Below, piece by piece: positions 8,027 to 16,300 of a stretch of 64,000 bases of DNA. Source of the stretch: JAJDXW01 sp965214795 (GTDB taxonomy: Bacteria; Pseudomonadota; Gammaproteobacteria; HK1); NCBI GenBank assembly GCA_965214795.1, contig OZ243976.1, positions 3,906,001 to 3,970,000 on the forward strand. The letters run 5' to 3'. The notes under the pieces were generated by a model, which saw nothing but the letters and a program-made list of their open reading frames with translations, was not told the DNA's origin and made no database searches. A program made the position numbers and the translations under genes. Within the stretch, counting starts at the first letter, position 1. Every line of letters begins with the position of its first letter.

Positions 8027-9004
8027 GTGCCTTGGGCGGCTCGATGCGACCCGCCCGGAGTCGAGCCTGCGTCCGCCCCGGCGCCTGCCGACGTCGAGCT
8101 TGCGCCGGCCCCGATGACCCCTCGAACCTGGCGACCCGAGGACCCCGGTACCGTCGCGATCGCGCTCGATACCCTGGTCGCCGAGGTTCACTTCCGGGCG
8201 GACGCTCCGCCCCGCGCCATCGGGCACAAGGCACTCGCGGTCAACCTGAGCGACCTCGCCGCCATGGGCGCCCGTCCCCGGCGCGCGCTCGTGCATGCCT
8301 CCCATCCCGAACCGTCGGCGGCGTGGGAGGCGGCATTCGCGGCCGGCATCGAGGGGCTGGCGGAACGGTTCGGGGTCCGGGTGGACCGCGGTCGGGTCCG
8401 GAAGGGCCCCCTGATGGTGACGGTCGAAGCCGCCGGAACGTTTCCGGATGCTCGCCCCCCCCTTCGCCGCTCCGGCGCCCGACCGGGCGATGCGGTCTAC
8501 GTCACCGGCACCCTGGGGGATGCGGCCGGCGCGCTCGAAGGCGCCGCCGCGCTTTCCGGGCGGCTCGATCTCCCCGAGCCAAGGGTCGCCGAGGGGCTCG
8601 CCCTGCGCGGAATCGCGACGAGCGCGATCGACGTGTCGGACGGACTTTGCGCCGACCTCGGGCACGTGCTCCGGGCAAGCGGGGTCGGCGCTTCGCTCGA
8701 GACCGCCCGCCTGCCCCTGTCCGAGGCGCTCCTCGCCGCCCGCGGCCGGACGCGGGCGACCGACCTCGCGCTCGCGGGCGGCGACGACTACGAGCTCGTG
8801 TTCACCGTCGCTCCGGAGCGCGAACCGCTCCTCGCCGCGGCGCCGCTCGAGGTTCCGATCGCCCGGATCGGCGCCGTCGTGCGCACGCGGGGCCTTCGCT
8901 GCCTCGACCCTGACGGCCGGCCGCGCCCCGTTCCCGCGGGATACGAGCACTTCGCGCCCGACCGCGCGCGACCGTCCGCTGCGGGGCCATCACCGGCGCC
9001 ATGA
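8027..9004 (+). CDS. thiL: Thiamine-monophosphate kinase-like protein lacking two active-site motifs
   Basis: ThiL phosphorylates thiamine monophosphate to thiamine diphosphate. GTG 8027 gives 325 residues, the usual family length. The central and C-terminal landmarks are intact: LDTLVAEVHF, GHKALAVNLSDLAAMGA, YVTGTLGDAAGAL, SAIDVSDGL and GGDDYELVF. Two metal/ATP motifs are missing: GIGDDAAL is replaced by the region around ELAPAPMTPR, and GGDTTRGP by VDRGRVRKGP. A later ATG (8114) would drop the first region altogether. The stop overlaps pgpA (ATGA). The missing motifs occur in the separate fragment at 9559-9999. Confidence 0.8.
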   Translation: MPWAARCDPPGVEPASAPAPADVELAPAPMTPRTWRPEDPGTVAIALDTLVAEVHFRADAPPRAIGHKALAVNLSDLAAMGARPRRALVHASHPEPSAAWEAAFAAGIEGLAERFGVRVDRGRVRKGPLMVTVEAAGTFPDARPPLRRSGARPGDAVYVTGTLGDAAGALEGAAALSGRLDLPEPRVAEGLALRGIATSAIDVSDGLCADLGHVLRASGVGASLETARLPLSEALLAARGRTRATDLALAGGDDYELVFTVAPEREPLLAAAPLEVPIARIGAVVRTRGLRCLDPDGRPRPVPAGYEHFAPDRARPSAAGPSPAP

Positions 9005-9483
9005 GCCGGGGGTGGCCGCAACGTCTCGTCCTGGCGCTCGGCACCGGTTTCGGAGCCGGCTGCACGCCCCGGGCCCCGGGCACGGCGGGAAGCGTGGTGG
9101 GACTTGGCGCCGGCCTCGGACTCGCCGCCTCGCCCCTCGACCTGCCGGCGATCGCCGCGATCACCGGCGCCGTGTGCATCGCAGGGGTGCCGATCTGTGC
9201 CGCGAGCGCCCGGTGGCTTGGCGCGCCCGATCCACCCGCGGTGGTCTGGGACGAGATCGCGGGCATGCTGATCGCCGTCCTCGCGCTGCCCCGCGGCTGG
9301 TACTGGTGGCTCGTCGCGTTCGCGCTCTTCCGCGCCTTCGACGTGCTGAAGCCCTGGCCCATCGGCTGGCTGGACCGGCGCGTGCGGGGGGGCGCCGGCA
9401 TCATGGTCGACGATATCATCGCCGGGGCGTTCGCCTGGGTCACGGTCCAGGCCCTCGCCCGCATTGCCGACGGAGGGGGTTAG
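9001..9483 (+). CDS. pgpA: Phosphatidylglycerophosphatase A
   Basis: This inner-membrane enzyme dephosphorylates phosphatidylglycerol phosphate to phosphatidylglycerol. The 160-residue protein carries the family signatures APGTAGS, VVWDEIAGML and FRAFDVLKPWPIGWLDRRV, then GIMVDDIIAGAFA with its acidic pair, interleaved with hydrophobic helices. Its ATG overlaps the thiL stop by four bases, the usual thiL-pgpA coupling. Confidence 0.93.
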   Translation: MSRGWPQRLVLALGTGFGAGCTPRAPGTAGSVVGLGAGLGLAASPLDLPAIAAITGAVCIAGVPICAASARWLGAPDPPAVVWDEIAGMLIAVLALPRGWYWWLVAFALFRAFDVLKPWPIGWLDRRVRGGAGIMVDDIIAGAFAWVTVQALARIADGGG

Positions 9484-9558
9484 CGGGCCGGCGCGCGGCC
9501 CGCGCCTCGACCCGTCCGGACAGGATGCGCCGCTCGGCAGGCAGGAGTTGACGATCGC

Positions 9559-9999
9559 ATGGCCGTCGGGGAGTTCGATCTCATCAGCCGCTTCTTCGCC
9601 GGTGCGACCGCGCGGCGGGCCGACGTCGCGGCGGGCATCGGTGACGACGCCGCGCTCGTCAACCCTCCCCCGGGTTCCGAGATCATCTCCGTCTGCATCG
9701 CACTCCACGAAGGGATCGACTTCCCTCCCGGGACTCCGCCCGGATCCCTCGGCCGGCGGGTGATCGAGGACGGTCTTCGCGTGCTCGAGGAGGGTGGGTC
9801 GGGCGGCATCTCGCCCCGACCCGCGTGGGCGCTCCTCGGGCTCACGCTGCCCGCCCCGGAGGAAGACTGGACGCGCGAGTTCACCCAAGGGTTGGGACAG
9901 GCGTGCCGGGCCGCCGACATCGAGCTCATCGGCGGGGATACGACCCGCGGCCCGCGCGCCATCGTGTGCGTGCTCCATGCGCTCCGCTCGCGGGAGTGA
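9559..9999 (+). CDS. ThiL-like N-terminal half (second, partial copy)
   Basis: The 146-residue product starts like a ThiL N-terminus (GEFDLISRFF) and keeps two key motifs: GIGDDAAL (about residues 26-33) and IGGDTTRGPRAI near its end. The segment between them, where ThiL has TDTLV..HF and NLSDLAAMGA, is replaced by unrelated sequence (SVCIALHEGIDF, RRVIEDGLRVLEEGG). The protein stops just after the GGDTTRGP motif, so the whole C-terminal domain is absent. Retained and lost motifs are the reverse of those in the longer gene at 8027. It may be a decaying duplicate or a partner subunit. Confidence 0.7.
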   Translation: MAVGEFDLISRFFAGATARRADVAAGIGDDAALVNPPPGSEIISVCIALHEGIDFPPGTPPGSLGRRVIEDGLRVLEEGGSGGISPRPAWALLGLTLPAPEEDWTREFTQGLGQACRAADIELIGGDTTRGPRAIVCVLHALRSRE

Positions 10000-10028
10000 C
10001 GCGAGCGGTAGAAATCGTACCGAATGGC

Positions 10029-10451
10029 ATGAATATCGAGAATTGTCACCCTGACCCTCATATGGCAGGGTATCTGTCTACCGATGGAGAGAGCGATGGA
10101 AGCGAGCCTCGCCGGGATGAAACGCGTCGCGGAGGACCTGCCCTCCACATCCGCCCACATCCGCCGAGGTCCGCCAAGATCCGGGCCCTCGACGCTGCCG
10201 GATACGCGCGCGCCGAAATCGCGAGGTTCCTGGGCAAACACTGCTCGCACGTGCGCAACGTCCTGGCGCACGGCCAGCCGAGATCCGAAGCCGACAAGGC
10301 CCGCCCCGCTCCCTCCGACGCGCCGGGAGAAGCCGAATCGCAGGAGCTTCACATCGCGGGAGACGGACGCATCGTAATCCCCTCCGCGATGCTGCTCGAC
10401 GGGAGCGGGCACCTGACCGCGCGGGTGGCCGACGGGGGGTTCCGGCGGTGA
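10029..10451 (+). CDS. HTH plus AbrB-like fragment
   Basis: From ATG 10029 (or 10062) the product is about 140 residues. The middle carries a resolvase-like helix-turn-helix, KIRALDAAGYARAEIARFLG followed by KHCSHVRNVL. The C-terminal part begins an AbrB/MazE-type swapped-hairpin motif (LHIAGDGRIVIPSAML) and then stops early. Full-length relatives combining these two elements usually continue past the second strand, so this copy looks truncated. The first 55 residues resemble no known protein and the start is uncertain. It sits between two thiL-derived stretches. Confidence 0.45.
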   Translation: MNIENCHPDPHMAGYLSTDGESDGSEPRRDETRRGGPALHIRPHPPRSAKIRALDAAGYARAEIARFLGKHCSHVRNVLAHGQPRSEADKARPAPSDAPGEAESQELHIAGDGRIVIPSAMLLDGSGHLTARVADGGFRR

Positions 10452-10540
10452 CCGCAGACCGCACTTGGGCGGAGACCGGGCCGGATGTCGAGATCACGGT
10501 CAATCGGTGACCGCCCGCGGGAGCCCCGGCTCGGCTGGCC

Positions 10541-10654
10541 CTCCGCACAGGTGGTCGAGCGGATGCCCGGCATCGAGCGGTACGGCGGCGGCACGGCCTT
10601 CGGGCCGCGCGCCATTGCATGCCCGCTCCACGCCCCCCGCACCTGGAGCGGGTG
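10541..10654 (+). pseudogene. Decayed copy of the thiL GGDTTRGP segment
   Basis: Translated in frame, this stretch gives IERYGGGTAFGPRAIACPLH, which parallels IELIGGDTTRGPRAIVCVLH at the end of the ThiL-like fragment at 9559-9999. The DNA also aligns, with a GCGCGCCAT core and both copies ending in TGA. The identity is only moderate and was estimated by eye. It overlaps the first codons of mutH in another frame. The two stretches bracket the HTH/AbrB fragment as imperfect direct repeats. Confidence 0.45.
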
Positions 10655-11320
10655 ATACGCCCCCCCGCGAGCGAGACGGAGCTTCTGGAGCGGGCGCGGG
10701 GTATCGCGGGCTGCACTCTCATGGAGCTGGCCGGATCGCTCCGCCTCCCCCTGCCGGGCGACCCCCGGAGGGCGAAAGGCTGGGCCGGGCAGCTTGTCGA
10801 GGCGGCGCTCGGGGCGCCGTCCGGCGGAGCGGCCGGACCGGATTTCCCGGGACTCGGTATCGAACTCAAGACGATCCCGGTCACCCCGGAAGGGAAGCCG
10901 CGCGAGTCTACCTGGGTGTGCATCGCCCCTCTGGAAGAGGTCACCGGCCTCGTGTGGGAGAGCTCTCTCGTGCGGGCGAAGCTCGCCAGGGTCCTCTGGG
11001 TTCCCACCGTCGATGGCGCCGGCGGCGACTTCCGGGCGCGCCGGATCGGCGCGCCCCTTCTCTGGAGTCCATCGCCGGAGGAAGAGGCGGTCATCCGGGC
11101 CGACTGGGAGGAGTTCATGGAGGACATCGCGCTCGGGCGCGTTCATGCCGTTACCGGGCGACGAGGGACCGCGCTCCAGCTACGGCCGAAGGCGGCGGAC
11201 TCGCGCGAACGGGGCTGGACCACCGACGAGGATGGCGAGCGGCGGCTCGCGAACCCTCGCGGCTTCTATCTCCGCGCGAGCGTCACCGCCGCCCTCCTCT
11301 CCCGCCACTTCGGCATCTGA
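10619..11320 (+). CDS. mutH: DNA mismatch repair endonuclease MutH
   Basis: MutH nicks the unmethylated strand at hemimethylated GATC sites after recruitment by MutS/MutL, so a Dam methylase is expected elsewhere in the genome. The 233-residue product has the catalytic D-x6-E-x-K pattern (Asp75, Glu82, Lys84 in DFPGLGIELKT). It also has TWVCIAPLEE, WEEFMEDIALGR and the C-terminal GFYLRASVTAALLSRHF segment. The length matches the family. MutH is confined mainly to Gammaproteobacteria, which helps place the genome. Confidence 0.93.
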   Translation: MPAPRPPHLERVIRPPASETELLERARGIAGCTLMELAGSLRLPLPGDPRRAKGWAGQLVEAALGAPSGGAAGPDFPGLGIELKTIPVTPEGKPRESTWVCIAPLEEVTGLVWESSLVRAKLARVLWVPTVDGAGGDFRARRIGAPLLWSPSPEEEAVIRADWEEFMEDIALGRVHAVTGRRGTALQLRPKAADSRERGWTTDEDGERRLANPRGFYLRASVTAALLSRHFGI

Positions 11321-11498
11321 TGCCTGCACCTTCGTGGGGAACTCCAACCCCTCCGGTACCCGGAGCTGAAGTTCTCTTCCCGATTGCGCACGATTCCCGG
11401 CCCGCTTGACGACTCGATAAGACATGGGTGGAGTGCGCAGGCCCCGACCGGCGACCTTTCGATGTGATGAAAATCGGTGAAATATCCGTGCCAGGCCC

Positions 11499-12419
11499 TC
11501 AGCCCCGCGAAATTGCGGAGGCCCTGCCCTGGTCGACCTTCGGCGCGAGGCATTCGGGGCTGAGGAAGCCGTGGGCGACGGCGGTCACCGCGCCCTCCAT
11601 GCGGACCGACCAGTCTTCGCGTACTTCGATCTCGATCTCGCCGCCCGGCATCTCGACGGTGACCGGCGAGCGCGCGAGACCGAGCCGGCAGCATGCCGCG
11701 GCGGCTGCGCAGCTACTCGTACCCGAAGCAAGGGTGTAGCCCGCTCCCCGCTCCCAGATCTCGATGCGGATTCGGTGCGGGCCGACCACCTCGACGAGCT
11801 GGACATTGGTTCGATTGGGGAACGCCGGATGGCGTTCGAGGAGCGGGCCGAGGGTGCGTGCGTCTTCTTCCCGGGCCTCGTCCACCGCCACCACGCAGTG
11901 CGGGTTGCCGACGGTCACCGCGGAGTACACCACCTCACGGCCGTCTTCGGTGGTCAGGCGGCGCTTCAGCACCTCCCCGCTCTCCTCGCGCACCGGGACC
12001 GCCTCGGCGGCGAAGCTCGCCCGCCCCATCTCGGCCGCGACCCGGCGGCCGTCGGCGGAGACGGAGCATCCCGCCATCCCGCCCGCCGTCCCCACGCGGA
12101 ACCACTCGGTGCCCTCCACCCGGCCCCGGTCTCGCAGGTAGCGCGCGAAGATGCGAAGCCCGTTGCCGCTCTTCTCCGCTTCCGACCCGTCCGGATTGAA
12201 GATCCGGAGCGCGGCCCGCGGCTGTCCGCCATTCGCACCCGCATCCGCGACGACCCCGGCATCCACGGAGCTCGCGTCCAGCAGGATCCCGTCCGCCCCG
12301 ATGCCGTGGTGCCGATCGCAGATGCGTCGCACCAGTCCGGGATCGGGCGGATCTCCGAGCGCACCGCCCGCGAGCACCACGTAGTCGTTTCCAAGCGCGT
12401 GATACTTCCGGAATTCCAC
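11499..12419 (-). CDS. dapF: Diaminopimelate epimerase homologue with Cys-to-Ser changes
   Basis: DapF interconverts LL- and meso-diaminopimelate for lysine and peptidoglycan synthesis, using two cysteines as acid and base. The 306-residue product from GTG 12419 has the family fold: FRKYHALGNDYVVL, RHHGIGADGIL, FNPDGSEAEKSGNG, GNPHCVVAVD and NVQLVEV. The usual catalytic cysteines are replaced: CGNG reads SGNG (Ser84), and ACGTG reads ASGTSSC (Ser232). Several other cysteines lie just behind the second site. It is divergent from the phosphopantetheinyl transferase gene, with only five bases between the two starts. Confidence 0.82.
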   Translation of the reverse strand: MEFRKYHALGNDYVVLAGGALGDPPDPGLVRRICDRHHGIGADGILLDASSVDAGVVADAGANGGQPRAALRIFNPDGSEAEKSGNGLRIFARYLRDRGRVEGTEWFRVGTAGGMAGCSVSADGRRVAAEMGRASFAAEAVPVREESGEVLKRRLTTEDGREVVYSAVTVGNPHCVVAVDEAREEDARTLGPLLERHPAFPNRTNVQLVEVVGPHRIRIEIWERGAGYTLASGTSSCAAAAACCRLGLARSPVTVEMPGGEIEIEVREDWSVRMEGAVTAVAHGFLSPECLAPKVDQGRASAISRG

Positions 12420-12424
12420 CGCCC

Positions 12425-13198
12425 GTGAACGCCCCTGCCGACCCCGCCGGGTGGGAGCGTAGCACCCCTGCACCCGGGCCGCAGGCACCGCTCCGCGAGG
12501 GCGAGGTCCACGTCTGGCACGGGACCCTGGACGCGGACCCCGGCCTCGTCTCCCCGCCGGAGGAGGCGCGCGCACGCGGCATGCGTTCGGCGCGCCGCCG
12601 GTGCGAGTTCCTCGTCTGCCGCGGGGCGCTCCGGCGCATCCTTTCCGGAGTGCTCGACCTCCACCCCTTGGCGGTTCCGATCCGCGAGGGCGCGCATGGC
12701 AAGCCCCGCCTCGCGCCCCGCCGCTCACCGTCCCGGAGCCTGCCGCCGGCGGGGTTCAACGTATCCCACTCCGGCGATCGGTTCATCGTCGCGCTTGCCC
12801 TCGGCCTGGAGCCGGGGGTCGATATCGAACGTATCCGCCCCCGCCGGAGCCTCGCCCGTCTCGCGCGGCGGTTCTTCTCTCCGTCCGAGCAGCGAGCCGT
12901 GGCGGAAGATCCGGACCCGCTGCGTGCATTCCATCGCATCTGGTCCCGCAAGGAAGCGGTCATCAAGGCGGACGGACGAGGGGTCGCGCTCGGACTCGAT
13001 CGCTTCGACGTGACCGGGGGCGATCCGCCCGCCTTGCTCGACGCGCGCTGGGAGGGGGCGGCGGACGACGAAGCGGCGCACTGGTCCCTGCACTCTCTCG
13101 AAGCCGGTTCGGGCTACGCCGCCGCGCTCGCCGTCCGGCGCTCCTCCGTCGCCGTGGTGGTTCGATCCGGCGTCAGCGAGCGAATCGGCGTCCGCTGA
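12425..13198 (+). CDS. Sfp-type 4'-phosphopantetheinyl transferase
   Basis: The enzyme transfers phosphopantetheine from CoA to a carrier-protein serine. The 257-residue product shows all family motifs in order: KPRLAPR, FNVSHSGDRF, GVDIERI (metal-binding acidic pair), RRFFSPSE and WSRKEAVIKADGRG. The length fits the Sfp/Gsp type, which serves secondary metabolism or doubles for AcpS. GTG 12425 is the first in-frame start and lies five bases from the divergent dapF start. Confidence 0.9.
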   Translation: MNAPADPAGWERSTPAPGPQAPLREGEVHVWHGTLDADPGLVSPPEEARARGMRSARRRCEFLVCRGALRRILSGVLDLHPLAVPIREGAHGKPRLAPRRSPSRSLPPAGFNVSHSGDRFIVALALGLEPGVDIERIRPRRSLARLARRFFSPSEQRAVAEDPDPLRAFHRIWSRKEAVIKADGRGVALGLDRFDVTGGDPPALLDARWEGAADDEAAHWSLHSLEAGSGYAAALAVRRSSVAVVVRSGVSERIGVR

Positions 13199-13211
13199 CC
13201 AGGAAGCCGGT

Positions 13212-13284
13212 GGTCTTCCGTGCGGGTCGCCACCGCACCATCTCGGCGACCGCGCGACGAAAGCGGGTGAGATTTCCGGGTTAA
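13212..13284 (-). repeat. Partial copy of the 182-bp inverted-repeat element
   Basis: Read on the minus strand, this stretch matches the left part of the element at 60110-60291. Both run from ACCCGG/AGCCCGG through CTTTCGTCGCG and then GCCGAGATG/GCCAAGATG to CGCACGGA. The similarity is clear but imperfect. It lies directly behind the phosphopantetheinyl transferase gene and before mfd. Confidence 0.55.
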
Positions 13285-13326
13285 GATCCGCTCTGGACAA
13301 TCGGTCCTGCCTCTCGCCGTGCTGCC

Positions 13327-16300
13327 GTGCAACCACTGAGCCCGCTGCGGCCCCTCCTCCCGCGCCGCTCCGGCGACCGCGTTCACTGGGAAGGGCTCAG
13401 GGGATCGAGCCGATCGCTCGCCGTCGCGGCGGCGGCCCGAGCCTTCCCCGGTCTCACCCTCGTCATCGCTCCGGACGCCGCAACCGCGGACGCGCTTCGC
13501 ACCGAGATCGCGTTCTTCGCGGGGAGCGGCGAGGCGGGGAAGCCCTCCGCTCCTTTCGGCACCGCCGACGGCGAGCCGCGCCTTTCGGCCCCCCGGGCCG
13601 GTGAACCGACCCTCCCGCTGCTCCTTCCGGATCGGGAGACCCTCCCCTACGACGCCCTCTCCCCCCACCAGGACATCGTCTCCGAACGCTTGGCCACCCT
13701 GCACGCGCTGCCCCGTGCGAGCGGCGGAACGCTCGTCGCCACCGCGGCCACCCTCATGGGCCGGGTCGCCCCTCGGGGGTTCGTGGAAGGCAACAGCCTG
13801 CGGCTGGCCGTCGGGGACCGGCTGGACCTCGAGGCAGAGCGGCAACGGCTCGACCTCGGGGGCTATCGCTGCGTGAGCCAGGTGATGGAGCACGGTGAGT
13901 TCGCGGTGCGGGGCTCGCTGCTGGACCTGTTCCCGAGCGGGGCCGAGCGGCCGTATCGGATCGATCTCTTCGACGAGGAGATCGACACGATCCGTCAGTT
14001 CGACCCCGAGTCGCAGCGCTCGCTCGACCGGATCGAGTCGATCGGGGTGCTTCCCGCCCGGGAGTTCCCGCTCGACCCGGACGCGATCGGCCGCTTCCGG
14101 GCGGCTTGGCGGGTGCGCTTCGAAGGCAACCCGAATGCCTGCCCGGTCTACCGGGACGTGAGCGAAGGTTTCGCCCCGGCCGGCATCGAGTACTGGCTGC
14201 CGCTGTTCTTCGAGCGGACCGGCACCGTGTTCGACTACCTGCCCGAGTCCACCCTCGTCATCGAGTTGCCGGCGGTGCGCGAGCAGGCGAACGCATTCTG
14301 GGAAGACACCGCCGAGCGCTACGAGCAGCGGCGCCATGACGTCGAACGCCCCGTCCTGGCCCCGCGGGAGCTCTTCCTGGCTCCGGACGAGCTGGGAGGC
14401 GCTCTCGCCGCATACCCCCGGGCGATCGTCGGGGAGGAGCGGAACGAGATCCACCCCCACGCGGGCCCGGACCCCGTCGCGGACACCCCGACGCCGCGCG
14501 CCCCCCCGCCCCTCCCGGCCGCTCCGAGCCGCCCGGACGGCCCGGACGGCCCGGCCGCCGCGGACGACCGGCTTCCGCCACGCGCGGCCGATCGGGCTCG
14601 GGCCCGCGGCCGGGTCGAGTTCGGGACCACGAACCCTCCCGCCCTGCCCGCCGATCCACGCGCATCCGACCCGTTCGCCCTCTTCAAGCAGTTCCTCGCA
14701 CGGTTCCCGGGCCGGACCCTTCTCCTCGTCGAGTCTCCGGGGCGGCTGGAGACGCTGGTGGAGACCCTGCGGCGTCACGATCTCCGCCCGCACCGGGTCA
14801 CCGGCTGGCCCGGTTTTCTGGAGGCTCCGAAGGAGCGGCGCCTCGGCATCGTCCTCTCCGAGGTCGAATGCGGAGCGGTCCTCGACGATCCCCCCGTCGC
14901 CCTCCTGCCCGAGTCCCTCCTCTTCGGCCGGCGGGCGGCGGCGGCCCGGCGCCGGCGGGCGCGGTCCCGCGACGCGGAGAGCGTGATCCGCGATCTCACC
15001 GAGCTTCAGCCCGGCGACCCGGTAGTGCACGAGCGGCACGGGGTCGGCCGCTACCGAGGTCTCGTCACCCTCACCGCGGCCGGAGTCACCGGCGAGTTCC
15101 TGAACCTCGAGTACGCGGACCGGGACCAGCTCTACGTGCCGGTACTCTCCCTGCATCTCGTGTCGCGCTACGCTGGCGCCGAGCACCCTCCCCTGCACAA
15201 GCTGGGCAGCCAGCAGTGGCAGAAGGCGCGCAAGGCGGCGGCCGAACGGGTACGCGACGTCGCGGCGGAGCTTCTCGAGATCCAGGCCCGCCGGGCGGCC
15301 CGGACCGGGAACGCAATCGCGTTCGACAACGGCCAGTACGACGCCTTTGCCGAAGGCTTCCCCTTCGAGGAGACCCCCGACCAGGCGTCCGCGATCGAGG
15401 CGACCCTCGACGACCTGCGAAACGCCCGCCCGATGGACCGCCTGGTGTGCGGAGACGTGGGTTTCGGCAAGACGGAAGTCGCGATGCGGGCGGCATTCGC
15501 GGCGGCCATGGAGGGATGGCAGGTGGCCCTCCTGGTTCCCACGACACTGCTGGCGCAGCAGCACCACCAGACGTTCACCGATCGCTTCGCGAAGTGGCCG
15601 GTGCGGATCGAGCAGCTCTCGCGGTTCCGGTCGCGCCGCCACCGCGAGGAGGTCACCCGCGATCTCCGCGCGGGGCGAGTCGACATCGTCATCGGCACCC
15701 ACCGCCTGCTGCAGGACGATGTGGGCTTCAAGCGCCTTGGCCTGGTGATCGTCGACGAGGAACACCGCTTCGGGGTGCGGCAGAAGGAGCGCCTCAAGGC
15801 CCTTCGGGCCGAGGTGGACATGCTGACCCTCACCGCCACCCCGATCCCGCGCACCCTGAACATGGCGCTCTCGTCGCTGCGCGACCTCTCGCTCATCGCC
15901 ACCCCGCCCGAACGCAGGCTCTCGATCCGCACCTTGGTCGGACAGTGGCGGCCCGAGGTGATCCGCGAGTCGGTCCTCCGCGAGATCCGACGCGGAGGCC
16001 AAGTCTATTTCGTGCACAATCGGGTGGAGGACATCGAGGAGATCGCCCGGAAGGTGGAGTCCATCGTGCCGGAGGCCGAGGTCCGCGTGGCCCACGGACA
16101 GATGCGCGAGCGCGAACTCGAGCAGGCGATGCTCGACTTCTACCACCGTCGTTTCAACGTCCTCGTGTGCACCACGATCATCGAGACCGGGATCGACGTG
16201 CCGACCGCGAACACGATCATCATCAACCGGGCCGACCGATTCGGCTTGGCCCAGCTCCATCAGCTCCGCGGCCGGGTCGGCCGCTCGCACCAGCGGGCGT

